Below the pieces are notes generated by a model. The model saw only the letters and a program-made list of their open reading frames with translations, was not told where the DNA came from and ran no database searches. The translations under genes were made by a program, and so were the position numbers. A stretch of DNA of 64,000 nt from Nocardioides perillae (GTDB lineage Bacteria; Actinomycetota; Actinomycetes; Propionibacteriales; Nocardioidaceae): the NCBI RefSeq assembly GCF_013409425.1, contig NZ_JACCAC010000001.1, forward strand, positions 1,426,001 through 1,490,000, read 5' to 3'. Shown piece by piece: positions 36,038 to 46,048 of the stretch. The stretch's first letter is position 1. The number at the start of each line of letters is the position of its first letter.

Positions 36038-36043
36038 TAGGCT
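36038..36043 (+). promoter_or_regulatory. -10-like TAGGCT for guaB3 (leaderless)
   Basis: TAGGCT followed by 7 nt and ATG at 36051. Confidence 0.5.
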
Positions 36044-36050
36044 GCCGCCC

Positions 36051-37157
36051 ATGACCGAGATCGAGATCGGCCGGGCCAAGCGCGCCCGGCGCGCCTGGTC
36101 CTTCGACGACGTCGCGATCGTGCCCTCCCGGCGCACCCGCGACCCCGAGGAGGTCAGCGTCGCCTGGCAGATCGACGCCTACCGCTTCGAGATCCCGGTG
36201 ATCGCCGCGCCGATGGACTCCGTGATGTCGCCGGAGACCGCGATCGCGCTGGGCCGCCTCGGCGGCCTCGGCGTGCTCGACCTCGAGGGCCTGTGGACCC
36301 GCTACGCCGACCCGACGCCGCTGCTCGAGGAGATCGCCGGGCTGCACGGCGTCGACGCCACCCGCCGCATGCAGGAGGTGTACGCCGAGCCGGTCAAGGC
36401 CGAGCTCGTCGGGGAGCGGCTGCGCCAGATGCGCGACGCCGGGGTCACCGTGGCGGGCGCGCTCTCGCCGCAGCGCACGAAGGAGTTCGCGAAGACGGTC
36501 GTGGACGCCGGCGTCGACATGTTCGTCATCCGCGGCACGACGGTCTCCGCCGAGCACGTCTCGAGCCAGGCCGAGCCGCTGAACCTCAAGGAGTTCATCT
36601 ACGAGCTCGACGTGCCGGTCATCGTCGGCGGCTGCGCCACCCACCAGGCGGCGCTGCACCTCATGCGCACCGGCGCGGCCGGCGTGCTGGTCGGCTTCGG
36701 CGGGGGAGCGGCCCACACCACGCGCACCGTCCTGGGCGTGCGGGTGCCGATGGCCTCCGCGGTCGCCGACGTCGCCGCCGCGCGCCGCGACTACCTCGAC
36801 GAGTCGGGCGGTCGCTACGTCCACGTCATCGCCGACGGCTCGATCGGCCGCTCGGGCGACATCGCCAAGGCCGTGGCCTGCGGCGCCGACGCCGTCATGG
36901 TGGGCTCGCCGCTGGCTCGAGCCGACGAGGCGCCGGGTCGTGGCTTCCACTGGGGCGCCGAGGCGTGGCACCCGGAGCTGCCGCGCGGCGAGCGCGTGGA
37001 GTTCGGCACCGTCGGCTCCCTCGAGCAGATCCTCTTCGGCCCCTCGGCGGTCGCCGACGGCACGATGAACCTCGTCGGCGCGCTGCGCCGCTCGATGGCC
37101 ACGACCGGCTACACCGACCTCAAGGAGTTCCAGCGCGTCGAGGTCGTCGTCGAGTGA
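36051..37157 (+). CDS. guaB3: GuaB3 family IMP dehydrogenase-related protein
   Basis: 368 residues, lacking the CBS pair of GuaB. RRAWSFDDVAIVPSRRTRDPEEVSV, PVIAAPMDSVMSPETAIALGRLGGLGVLDLEGLW, VGGCATHQAALHLMRTGAAGVLVGFGGG, YVHVIADGSIGRSGDIAKAVACGADAVMVGSPLA are GuaB3 signatures; it is the actinobacterial paralogue usually next to guaB. Cyanobacterial GuaB3 has been shown to oxidise IMP, so a second IMP dehydrogenase is likely. The nitrilase gene follows after 10 nt, probably co-transcribed. Confidence 0.93.
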   Translation: MTEIEIGRAKRARRAWSFDDVAIVPSRRTRDPEEVSVAWQIDAYRFEIPVIAAPMDSVMSPETAIALGRLGGLGVLDLEGLWTRYADPTPLLEEIAGLHGVDATRRMQEVYAEPVKAELVGERLRQMRDAGVTVAGALSPQRTKEFAKTVVDAGVDMFVIRGTTVSAEHVSSQAEPLNLKEFIYELDVPVIVGGCATHQAALHLMRTGAAGVLVGFGGGAAHTTRTVLGVRVPMASAVADVAAARRDYLDESGGRYVHVIADGSIGRSGDIAKAVACGADAVMVGSPLARADEAPGRGFHWGAEAWHPELPRGERVEFGTVGSLEQILFGPSAVADGTMNLVGALRRSMATTGYTDLKEFQRVEVVVE

Positions 37158-37167
37158 GCGCCCGCCC

Positions 37168-37989
37168 GTGACGGTGCTGCGCGTCGCCGCCGGCCAGGCC
37201 GAGGCGCGGCCCGGCGGCGACGAGACCACGGTGCGGGCCAACGCCGCCACGGCGGCCCGGCTCACCACCCGCGCCGCCGCCGAGGGCGCCCGGGTGCTCG
37301 TGCTGCCCGAGGCGTTCCTCACCGGTCACGAGCCGGGCGCGTTCGCCGGTCCGCTGCCCGCACCCCGCGACCTCTCCGGCCCCGTGGGCGGCTGGCTCGC
37401 CGAGCTGCAGCAGGCGGCGACCGACGGCGACGTCGTCGTCGTGGTGTCCACCGCGCTGGACCGCGGCACCCGGCGCACGCTGTCGTCGCTGGTCGTGAGA
37501 CCGGGCGGCGAGGTCGTCGCGGCCTACGACAAGCAGCACCTCGACGGCCTCGAGCGGCGCCACTTCGTGGTCGGCGACGCCGGCGCGAGCGTGGAGGTCG
37601 ACGGCGTCCGGCTCGGGCTGTCGATCTGCTACGACGGCTGCTTCCCCGAGCACGCCCGCGCGGCCGCCGCCGACGGTGCGCAGGCCTACCTCACCTCCGC
37701 CGCGTGGTTCCCCGGTGGCGAGCACCGCCGCGACCTGCACGTCGCGTCCCGCGCCCTCGAGAACGGCGTGTACGCCGTGCTCTCCGGGCTCACGGGCCGG
37801 TGCGGCGCCCTGCGGTTCACCGGCGGGTCGGCCGTCGTCGACCCCGAGGGCCGGGTGCTGGCGCGGCTCGGCGAGGAGGAGGGGCTGGCGATCGCCGACG
37901 TCGACACCGACGTCGTCGCGCAGGTGCAGGAGGCGCACCCGATGCTGCGCGACCGCCGCAGCGACCTGGGCACGCGTCACCTGCGCTGA
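37168..37989 (+). CDS. Carbon-nitrogen hydrolase (nitrilase superfamily)
   Basis: 273 residues. The Glu-Lys-Cys triad is Glu48 (VLPEAFLTG), Lys122 (AYDKQHL) and Cys154 (SICYDGCFPE), the full set for an amidase of the nitrilase superfamily; the order and spacing are typical. No signal peptide. Substrate unknown; amidase rather than true nitrilase activity is the more common case. Starts 10 nt after guaB3, so likely in its operon. Confidence 0.87.
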   Translation: MTVLRVAAGQAEARPGGDETTVRANAATAARLTTRAAAEGARVLVLPEAFLTGHEPGAFAGPLPAPRDLSGPVGGWLAELQQAATDGDVVVVVSTALDRGTRRTLSSLVVRPGGEVVAAYDKQHLDGLERRHFVVGDAGASVEVDGVRLGLSICYDGCFPEHARAAAADGAQAYLTSAAWFPGGEHRRDLHVASRALENGVYAVLSGLTGRCGALRFTGGSAVVDPEGRVLARLGEEEGLAIADVDTDVVAQVQEAHPMLRDRRSDLGTRHLR

Positions 37990-37999
37990 GGGCGGGTAC
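37974..37999 (+). promoter_or_regulatory. SigB/SigF-like promoter for esterase gene
   Basis: GCGT (37974-37977), 16-nt spacer, GGGTAC (37994-37999), then 8 nt to ATG at 38008. It overlaps the end of the nitrilase gene. Confidence 0.5.
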
Positions 38000-38007
38000 C
38001 GCCCCGC

Positions 38008-38937
38008 ATGCTCACCTGGGACGTCGACGAGCGCCGCGCCCACCCGTGGACGCGGCTCTACGTGAAGGGCATGTGGCTGCACCGCGACAAGACCGCCTTC
38101 GAGGGGGCGCAGCACACGCTCGACCAGGCCCGCCGGCTGCAGGAGTCCGGCGACGCACCGCCCACCCGGCTGACCCGGCTGCTGACCCGGGTGCGGCGCA
38201 GCGAACGCCACGGCCTGCCGGTGTGGGTCGTGCGACCACGCCGGGGCCGGCCGGTCGCGCGGGTGGTCTACGTGCACGGCGGCGGCTACGTCCACCCGCT
38301 GACGCCCGACTACTGGCGACTGGTCCGCGCCCTGGTGCGGGCGCCGGCGGAGGTGGTCCTGCCCGCCTACCCGCTGGCTCCCGGGGCGACGCTCGACGAC
38401 GGCCTGCCGCACCTGCTGGAGGTGGTGCGCGAGGACGGCGCCACCGACCTGCCGACCGTGCTGGCCGGCGACTCCGCCGGGGGCGCCCTCGTGCTCGCGC
38501 TGGCGCGCCGCCTGGTCGACGGCGCCGGGCCCGTGCCCGCCGGCGTCCTCGCGCTGTCGCCGTGGCTCGACGCCGAGCTCGCCGAGGACGAGGTCCGCGG
38601 GCTCGAGAGCTCCGACCCGATGCTGGCCGAGTCGGGACTGCGCGAGGCGGGCCGCCGCTGGGCGGGGGAGTGCGACCCGGGGCACCCGTGGGTGAGCCCC
38701 GTCCACCTCGACCTCGACGGCCTCCCGCCCGTCGACCTCTTCGTCGGCGACCAGGACATCCTGCGCCCGGCGGTCGACCGGCTGGCGGAGCGGGCACGCT
38801 CCGCCGACGTCACGGTGCGCGTGCACGAGCGGCCCAGCATGTTCCACGTCTGGGTCACCCGGGCCATCCCTGAGGCGCGGCGCACCCGTCGACGGTTGCG
38901 CGACCTCGTGCGGCACCGGGCGAGCAGGGTCGGTTGA
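38008..38937 (+). CDS. HSL-family alpha/beta hydrolase (esterase)
   Basis: 309 residues. HGGGYVHP (about 90-97) is the HGGG oxyanion motif and GDSAGG (Ser156) the nucleophile of hormone-sensitive-lipase-type esterases; FVGDQDILRP supplies the Asp and FHVWV the His. Likely acts on short- to medium-chain esters in the cytoplasm. GGGTAC 8 nt before the ATG suggests stress-type expression separate from the guaB3-nitrilase unit. Confidence 0.87.
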   Translation: MLTWDVDERRAHPWTRLYVKGMWLHRDKTAFEGAQHTLDQARRLQESGDAPPTRLTRLLTRVRRSERHGLPVWVVRPRRGRPVARVVYVHGGGYVHPLTPDYWRLVRALVRAPAEVVLPAYPLAPGATLDDGLPHLLEVVREDGATDLPTVLAGDSAGGALVLALARRLVDGAGPVPAGVLALSPWLDAELAEDEVRGLESSDPMLAESGLREAGRRWAGECDPGHPWVSPVHLDLDGLPPVDLFVGDQDILRPAVDRLAERARSADVTVRVHERPSMFHVWVTRAIPEARRTRRRLRDLVRHRASRVG

Positions 38938-39004
38938 CAAGTCGGCACGATGTGTCGATGAGCACGCTCGCTACCGAGAGGTAGGCAGGGCGACGACGGT
39001 CACA

Positions 39005-39010
39005 TACTCT
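39005..39010 (+). promoter_or_regulatory. -10-like TACTCT for the aldehyde dehydrogenase operon
   Basis: TACTCT followed by 6 nt and ATG at 39017, leaderless arrangement. Confidence 0.5.
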
Positions 39011-39016
39011 CGGTAC

Positions 39017-40633
39017 ATGACCGCCCAGAACCCCACGCCGGACCCGCTGCTCGACGGTCCGCAGGACCCCGAGCACGACCCCACCGCGACCTACGCGCTG
39101 GAGCCGGCCTACGTCGCCGCGCTGACCGGGCGCGTGCGGGCCACCTCGGGGGAGACCAAGGCGGTCAGCTCCCCGATGGACGGCAAGCCGCTGGCGCACG
39201 TGCCCCAGTCGAGCGAGGCCGACGTGGTGGAGGCCTTCGCGCGCGCCCGCCGCGCGCAGGAGGCCTGGGCGCGCACCTCGCTCGACGACCGCGCCGCGGT
39301 GCTGCTGCGCCTGCACGACCTCGTGCTCGACCGGCAGGACGAGATCTGCGACCTCGTGGTGCTCGAGTCGGGCAAGGCCCGCAAGCACGCCTTCGACGAG
39401 GTGCTCCACGTCGCGCTCACCGCGCGCTACTACGCCCGGACCGCCCACGACCACCTCGACACCCAGCGCAAGCTCGGCATCGTCCCGGGCCTGACCCGCG
39501 TCGAGGTCAACCGGGTGCCGAAGGGCGTCGTCGGCATCATCTCGCCGTGGAACTACCCCTTCACCATGGCGCTGTGCGACGGCATCCCGGCGTTGCTCGC
39601 GGGCAACGCGGTGGTGGCCAAGCCCGACGCGCAGACGATGCTGACCGCGCTCCTGGGCGGCCAGCTGCTCGAGGAGGCGGGCTTCCCGCGCGACCTGTGG
39701 CAGGTCGTGGCCGGTCCCGGGTCGGTCGTCGGCACCTCGATCATCGGCAAGGCCGACTACGTCTGCTTCACCGGCTCGACGGCCACCGGCAAGCGCGTCG
39801 CGGCCGGCTGCGCCGAGCGGCTCATCGGCTGCTCGCTCGAGCTGGGTGGCAAGAACCCCTTCCTCGTCCTGCGCGACGCCGACCTCGAGCGGGCGGCCGA
39901 GGGCGCCGTGCGCGCCGCCTTCTCCAACGCCGGTCAGCTGTGCGTCTCCGCCGAGCGGTTCTTCGTGGCCGACCAGGTCTACGACCGCTTCGTCGAGCGC
40001 TTCGTCGCCCGCACCGAGGCGATGACGCTGGGTGCGAGCCTGGAGTGGGGCGTCGACATGGGTTCGCTCATCTCGGCCGAGCAGCTCGCCGCGGTCACGG
40101 CCCACGTCGACGACGCGGTCGCCAAGGGCGCCCGGGTCCTCGCCGGCGGTCGCGCCCGGCCCGACCTCGGCCCGTTCTTCTACGAGCCGACCATCCTGGA
40201 GGGCGTCACCCCCGAGATGGCCTGCTTCGGCGACGAGACCTTCGGGCCGGTCGTCTCGCTCTACCGCTTCCACGACGAGGCCGAGGCGGTCGCCCGTGCC
40301 AACGACGGCGACTACGGCCTGAACGGCTCGATCTTCAGCCGTGACGGCGGCCGCGCCCGCGCCCTGGCCGCGCAGGTGAAGTGCGGCACGGTCAACGTCA
40401 ACGAGGCCTTCGGTGCCACCTTCGCCTCGGTCGACTCCCCGATGGGCGGCATGCGCCAGTCGGGCATGGGCCGCCGCCAGGGCGCCGAGGGCATCTGGCG
40501 CTACACCGAGAGCCAGTCCGTCGCCACCCAGCGCGGGATGGCCCTCGCACCGCCGCGCGGGGTGTCCGACAAGACCTACGGCAAGGTCATGACCGCGAAC
40601 CTGCGCCTGATGAAGAAGCTCGGGAGGGCCTGA
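39017..40633 (+). CDS. gabD2: Succinic semialdehyde dehydrogenase-type aldehyde dehydrogenase
   Basis: 538 residues. SPWNYPF, GSTATGKRVAAGCAERLIGCSLELGGKNPF (catalytic Glu) and NAGQLCVSAERFF (catalytic Cys) are the aldehyde dehydrogenase core. The extended N-terminus and C-terminal MGRRQGAEGIWRYTESQSVATQRG match the mycobacterial GabD2 group, which oxidises succinic semialdehyde with NADP in GABA/alternative TCA metabolism; another aldehyde is possible. It is coupled by an ATGA overlap to the GMC oxidoreductase gene, which suggests a shared alcohol/sterol-oxidation pathway. Confidence 0.87.
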   Translation: MTAQNPTPDPLLDGPQDPEHDPTATYALEPAYVAALTGRVRATSGETKAVSSPMDGKPLAHVPQSSEADVVEAFARARRAQEAWARTSLDDRAAVLLRLHDLVLDRQDEICDLVVLESGKARKHAFDEVLHVALTARYYARTAHDHLDTQRKLGIVPGLTRVEVNRVPKGVVGIISPWNYPFTMALCDGIPALLAGNAVVAKPDAQTMLTALLGGQLLEEAGFPRDLWQVVAGPGSVVGTSIIGKADYVCFTGSTATGKRVAAGCAERLIGCSLELGGKNPFLVLRDADLERAAEGAVRAAFSNAGQLCVSAERFFVADQVYDRFVERFVARTEAMTLGASLEWGVDMGSLISAEQLAAVTAHVDDAVAKGARVLAGGRARPDLGPFFYEPTILEGVTPEMACFGDETFGPVVSLYRFHDEAEAVARANDGDYGLNGSIFSRDGGRARALAAQVKCGTVNVNEAFGATFASVDSPMGGMRQSGMGRRQGAEGIWRYTESQSVATQRGMALAPPRGVSDKTYGKVMTANLRLMKKLGRA

Positions 40634-42378
40634 TGAGGGTCGACGGCACCGGAGCGCACCGCGCGTTCGACTACGACGTCCTGGTCGTCGGCTCGGGCTT
40701 CGGCGGCTCGGTCACGGCGCTGCGGCTGACCGAGAAGGGCTACCGCGTCGCGGTGCTCGAGGCCGGCCCGCGCTACCGCGACGAGGACTTCGCCACCACC
40801 TCGTGGGACCTGAAGAAGTTCGTCTGGGCGCCGGCCCTCGGGATGTACGGCATCCAGCGCATCGACGCGGTGAAGGACTGCCTCATCCTCGCCGGCGCCG
40901 GTGTCGGCGGCGGCTCGCTGGTCTACGCCAACACCCTCTACGAGCCCCTCGACCCGTTCTACCGCGACCCGTCGTGGTCGCACATCACCGACTGGAAGTC
41001 CGAGCTGGCCCCGTTCTACGACCAGGCCAAGCGGATGCTCGGCGTGGTGGAGAACCCCACCCGCACCGCCAACGACGACGTCATGCAGAAGGTCGCCGAG
41101 GAGATGGGTGTCGGCCACACCTTCCACCCGACCCCGGTCGGCGTGCTCTTCGGTGAGCCCGGCGAGACCGGCGGCAAGCCGGTGGGCGACCCCTACTTCG
41201 GCGGCGCCGGGCCGGACCGCAAGACCTGCACCGACTGCGGTCAGTGCATGACCGGGTGCCGCCACGGCGCGAAGAACACCCTGGTCAAGAACTACCTCTA
41301 CCTCGCCGAGCAGCAGGGCGCCGTCGTGCACCCGCTCACCACGGTCACCCGCGTACGCCCGCTCGACGGCGGCGGCTACCGCGTCGACGCCCGCTGGACC
41401 AAGGCCAAGGTGTCGCGCTTCGGCAAGGACCGCGCCACCCGCACCTACACCGCGGAGCACGTCGTCTTCGCCGCGGCCGCGCTGGGCACGCAGAAGTTGC
41501 TGCACAAGCTGAAGGGCGAGGGCGACCTGCCCCGCATCTCCGACCGGCTCGGCGTGCTGACCCGCACCAACTCCGAGGCCATCCTCGGCGCGATCTCCCC
41601 GGCCGACGCGGGCCACGACTTCACGCGGGGCGTCGCGATCACCTCCTCCTTCCACCCCGACGAGGTCACCCACATCGAGCCGTGCCGCTACGGCGTCGGC
41701 TCCAACGCGATGGCCCTGATGCAGACCGTCCTGACCGACGAGGTCGACGGCGAGCCGCGCTGGCGCACGTGGCTGCGCGAGCTGTGGACCCAGCGCCGCA
41801 ACGTGCGCGACCTCTACGACCTCAAGCACTGGTCGGAGCGCACGGTCATCGCGCTGGTGATGCAGACGCTCGACAACTCGATCACCACGGTGCCGAAGAA
41901 GACCCCCTTCGGGTGGCGGATGAGCTCGAAGCAGGGCCACGGCCAGCCCAACCCGACCTTCATCCCGGTGGCCAACGAGGCCGTGCGCAAGATGGCCGAG
42001 ACCATCGACGGCACGCCGGGCGGCACGATCGGCGAGCCCTTCGGGATGCCGCTGACCGCCCACTTCATCGGCGGCTGCACGATCGGGGAGAGCGCCGAGA
42101 CCGGTGTGGTCGACCCCTACCACCGCGTCCACGGCTACCCCGGGCTGCACATCGTCGACGGGTCGACGATCTCGGCCAACCTCGGCGTCAACCCGTCGCT
42201 GACGATCACCGCCCAGGCGGAGCGCGCGATGTCGTTGTGGCCCAACAAGGGCGAGGCCGACCGGCGCCCGCCGCTGGGGGCCGCCTACGAGCGCGTGCCC
42301 CCCGTCCCGCCGCTACACCCGGCCGTGCCGGAGGCGGCTCCCGGGGCGCTGCGGCTGCCCATTGTGGGCGTCAGCTGA
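40633..42378 (+). CDS. GMC-type oxidoreductase (ChoD-like)
   Basis: 581 residues. DYDVLVVGSGFGGSVTALRLTEKGYRVAVLEAG is the FAD-binding GxGxxG motif; GAGVGGGSLVYANTLYEP is the GMC signature, and the C-terminal GGCTIGESAETGVVDPYHRVHGYPGLHIVDGSTISANLGVNPSLTI contains the active-site His/Asn region. TCTDCGQCMTGCRHGAKNT forms a Cys-rich segment typical of the mycobacterial ChoD group and absent from classical cholesterol oxidases. In M. tuberculosis choD also lies beside guaB2/guaB3, but its substrate is disputed. Overlaps the aldehyde dehydrogenase by 1 nt of the ATGA. Confidence 0.87.
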   Translation: MRVDGTGAHRAFDYDVLVVGSGFGGSVTALRLTEKGYRVAVLEAGPRYRDEDFATTSWDLKKFVWAPALGMYGIQRIDAVKDCLILAGAGVGGGSLVYANTLYEPLDPFYRDPSWSHITDWKSELAPFYDQAKRMLGVVENPTRTANDDVMQKVAEEMGVGHTFHPTPVGVLFGEPGETGGKPVGDPYFGGAGPDRKTCTDCGQCMTGCRHGAKNTLVKNYLYLAEQQGAVVHPLTTVTRVRPLDGGGYRVDARWTKAKVSRFGKDRATRTYTAEHVVFAAAALGTQKLLHKLKGEGDLPRISDRLGVLTRTNSEAILGAISPADAGHDFTRGVAITSSFHPDEVTHIEPCRYGVGSNAMALMQTVLTDEVDGEPRWRTWLRELWTQRRNVRDLYDLKHWSERTVIALVMQTLDNSITTVPKKTPFGWRMSSKQGHGQPNPTFIPVANEAVRKMAETIDGTPGGTIGEPFGMPLTAHFIGGCTIGESAETGVVDPYHRVHGYPGLHIVDGSTISANLGVNPSLTITAQAERAMSLWPNKGEADRRPPLGAAYERVPPVPPLHPAVPEAAPGALRLPIVGVS

Positions 42379-42510
42379 CGCGCGCAGAAATTGGTCGTCA
42401 CCCGCCGTAACCCCCCGTCGTACCCCTCGTTGAGACCATCGGAACCGGCAGCAAGCTCCCTCCCAGGCCGGCTCCCGTTGTCCGCAGCGCTGTCCGCAGA
42501 CGCGCGGACA

Positions 42511-42559
42511 CACCAGGGCCCGGCCACCCTCCCTCCCCGGCCGGGCCCTGGTGCGTTTT
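42511..42559 (+). terminator. Intrinsic terminator after the GMC oxidoreductase operon
   Basis: CACCAGGGCCCGGCC (42511-42525) and GGCCGGGCCCTGGTG (42539-42553) form a perfect 15-bp stem followed by CGTTTTC, the only clear T-run terminator in the window. Confidence 0.9.
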
Positions 42560-42600
42560 CGGGCGGGGCGGCCGTGTCGAGGCACCCCCGCCGCAGTCGA

Positions 42601-42606
42601 TATCCT
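42601..42606 (+). promoter_or_regulatory. -10-like TATCCT for guaA (leaderless)
   Basis: TATCCT followed by 6 nt and GTG at 42613. Confidence 0.5.
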
Positions 42607-42612
42607 CCGGCG

Positions 42613-44175
<1,563 letters not shown>

Positions 44176-44187
<12 letters not shown>

Positions 44188-44200
44188 GCCCGCCGGGTAC
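44176..44200 (+). promoter_or_regulatory. SigB/SigF-like promoter for MFS gene
   Basis: GAGT (44176-44179), 15-nt spacer, GGGTAC (44195-44200), then 9 nt to GTG at 44210. Confidence 0.5.
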
Positions 44201-44209
44201 CTCGCTGCG

Positions 44210-45565
44210 GTGAGCCACGCCGTACCCCCTGCGCTCGGCCCGGCGGCCGCGCCGACCCGTCAGGAGCGCCTCGACGCGCTGCCCTTCACCCGCGCCCACG
44301 GGAGGCTCGTCGCCGGCTCCGGCGTGGGCTGGGCGCTCGACGCCATGGACGTCGGGCTCATCGGCTTCGTCATGGCCGCGCTCGCCGTGCAGTGGGACCT
44401 CGGCCCGACGACGCTGTCGTGGATCGCCTCCGTGGGCTTCGCCGGCATGGCCGTCGGCGCGAGCCTGGGCGGACTGCTGGCCGACCGGCTCGGGCGGCGA
44501 CAGGTCTTCGCGCTCACCCTCCTCGTGTACGGCGTGGCGACCGGCGCCGCGGCCCTCTCCTGGTCGGTGGGGGCACTGCTGGTCTTCCGCTTCCTCATCG
44601 GCCTCGGGCTCGGCGCCGAGCTGCCGGTGGCCTCGACGTTGGTCAGCGAGTACGCCCCCGCGCGCATCCGCGGCCGGGTCGTGGTCGCGCTCGAGTCGTT
44701 CTGGGCGGTCGGGTGGACCCTCGCCGCGCTGATCGGCTACCTCGTCGTGCCCACCAGTGACGACGGGTGGCGCTGGGCGCTCGCCCTCGGCGCGGCGCCG
44801 GCGCTCTGGTCGGTGGTGGTGCGGCTCGGCCTGCCCGAGTCGGTGCGCTTCCTCGAGTCGCGCGGGCGGCACGCCGAGGCCGAGGCGGCCGTGCGGCGCT
44901 TCGAGGAGTCGGCCGGGGTGACGGCGCCCGCCCACCCGGTCACCGAGCAGCAGCCGACCCCACCCCCGCCGCGCCCGGGGCCGGCCGCGGTGTGGGCGCC
45001 CGGCCGCCGACGGGCGACCGCGTCGATGTGGGCGGTGTGGTTCGGCACGAACTGGTCCTACTACGGCGCCTTCCTCTGGCTGCCGACCCTGCTCGTCGCC
45101 TCCGGGATGGACCTGGTGCGCTCCTTCGGCTTCACCCTCGTCATCACGCTCGCACAGCTCCCGGGCTACCTCGTCGCGGCGGTGCTGGTCGAGGTGTGGG
45201 GACGCCGGCTGACCCTGTCGACGTTCCTGCTCGGCTCGGCGGGGGCGGCCCTGGCCTTCGGCACCGCCGACACCGAGCGCGGGGTGCTGCTCGCCGGGCT
45301 CGCGCTGTCCTTCTGCAACCTCGGCGCGTGGGGCGCGCTCTACGCGGTCTCGCCGGAGGTCTACCCGACGCCGCTGCGCGCGACCGGCGTCGGCGCGGCC
45401 GCGGGCTTCGGCCGGCTGGCCTCGATCGCGGCGCCGCTCTCGGTGCCGCCACTGCTCGCGGTCGGGGGAGAGCCGGTGCTGTTCGCGGTCTTCGGTGCCT
45501 TCTTCGTGCTCGCCGCCGCGGCCACGTGGGGCCTGCCCGAACGCACCGGCGCCGCGCTCGACTGA
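44210..45565 (+). CDS. MFS transporter (sugar/acid symporter type)
   Basis: 451 residues, about 12 membrane helices. LGGLLADRLGRRQVF is the MFS motif between helices 2 and 3; RFLIGLGLGAELPVASTLVSEYAPARIRGR and its central-loop counterpart are typical of the aromatic-acid/H+ and niacin symporter-like branch. The central cytosolic loop (about 205-260) is Pro/Arg/Glu-rich. Substrate unknown. Promoter class suggests expression under stress or stationary phase. Confidence 0.87.
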   Translation: MSHAVPPALGPAAAPTRQERLDALPFTRAHGRLVAGSGVGWALDAMDVGLIGFVMAALAVQWDLGPTTLSWIASVGFAGMAVGASLGGLLADRLGRRQVFALTLLVYGVATGAAALSWSVGALLVFRFLIGLGLGAELPVASTLVSEYAPARIRGRVVVALESFWAVGWTLAALIGYLVVPTSDDGWRWALALGAAPALWSVVVRLGLPESVRFLESRGRHAEAEAAVRRFEESAGVTAPAHPVTEQQPTPPPPRPGPAAVWAPGRRRATASMWAVWFGTNWSYYGAFLWLPTLLVASGMDLVRSFGFTLVITLAQLPGYLVAAVLVEVWGRRLTLSTFLLGSAGAALAFGTADTERGVLLAGLALSFCNLGAWGALYAVSPEVYPTPLRATGVGAAAGFGRLASIAAPLSVPPLLAVGGEPVLFAVFGAFFVLAAAATWGLPERTGAALD

Positions 45566-45617
45566 CCGGGTGGTCGGCCGGGCGCGGCGCCGGAGTGCGT
45601 CGTGCGCGGGTGGGCGG

Positions 45618-45956
45618 TCAGTCGACCGGCTTCAGCGGGTCGTGCCCGACCCGCATCAGCCGGTGGCGCCACGCGGCCTGGCCCGCGGTGGGCTCGAGGT
45701 CCTCACGGCGCTGGCTGAGCACGCGCTCGACGACCTTCTCCATCACCTCGACGTCGTCGGGTGTGCAGTCGGCGCGGCGCTTGCCGAGGATCGCGAGCAC
45801 CCGCTGGCCGAGGGGTGACCCGGCGTGGTCGGGCTCGGCCTCGGAGTCCTCGTCGGCGCTGTCGACCATCAACCAGTCGCGCAGCTCGCGCGAGGTCATG
45901 TTCACGACGCGGTGGAACTCGTCCCACAGCTCGTCCTCGACGATGGTCTCGGCCAC
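45618..45956 (-). CDS. DUF3140 family protein
   Basis: 112 residues. VEDELWDEFHRVVNMTSRELRDWLMVDSADED ... LGQRVLAILGKRRADCTPDDVEVMEKVVERV ... WRHRLMRVGHDPLKPVD matches DUF3140, small soluble proteins of unknown function in actinobacteria and a few others; the helical content and conserved W..FH..VNM suggest a nucleic-acid or protein adaptor role, unproven. AGGAGG lies 8 nt before the GTG. Confidence 0.85.
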   Translation of the reverse strand: MAETIVEDELWDEFHRVVNMTSRELRDWLMVDSADEDSEAEPDHAGSPLGQRVLAILGKRRADCTPDDVEVMEKVVERVLSQRREDLEPTAGQAAWRHRLMRVGHDPLKPVD

Positions 45957-46048
45957 GGTGCGTCCTCCTGGGGTCGGTGGTGCGGTCGCCGGTGCGGTAC
46001 CCGCCCTCGCCGGGCACATGACCCGACCCCCGGCGGGAACCTCGCGGT

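Larger units (their letters stand above)
42379..42612. other. 234-bp region before guaA
   Basis: Holds a terminator (42511-42559) and the guaA -10-like element (42601-42606). I see no small gene or riboswitch-like structure in the first 130 bp. Confidence 0.5.

Noticed and set aside
38934..38968. Promoter from TTGACA at 38934
   Set aside because: No -10 hexamer occurs 16-19 nt downstream; the sequence overlaps a stop codon by chance.
45996..46002. GGGTAC as a stress promoter for the DUF3140 gene
   Set aside because: It lies about 40 nt from the start, the gene has its own strong Shine-Dalgarno sequence and no GNNT at the right distance is present.
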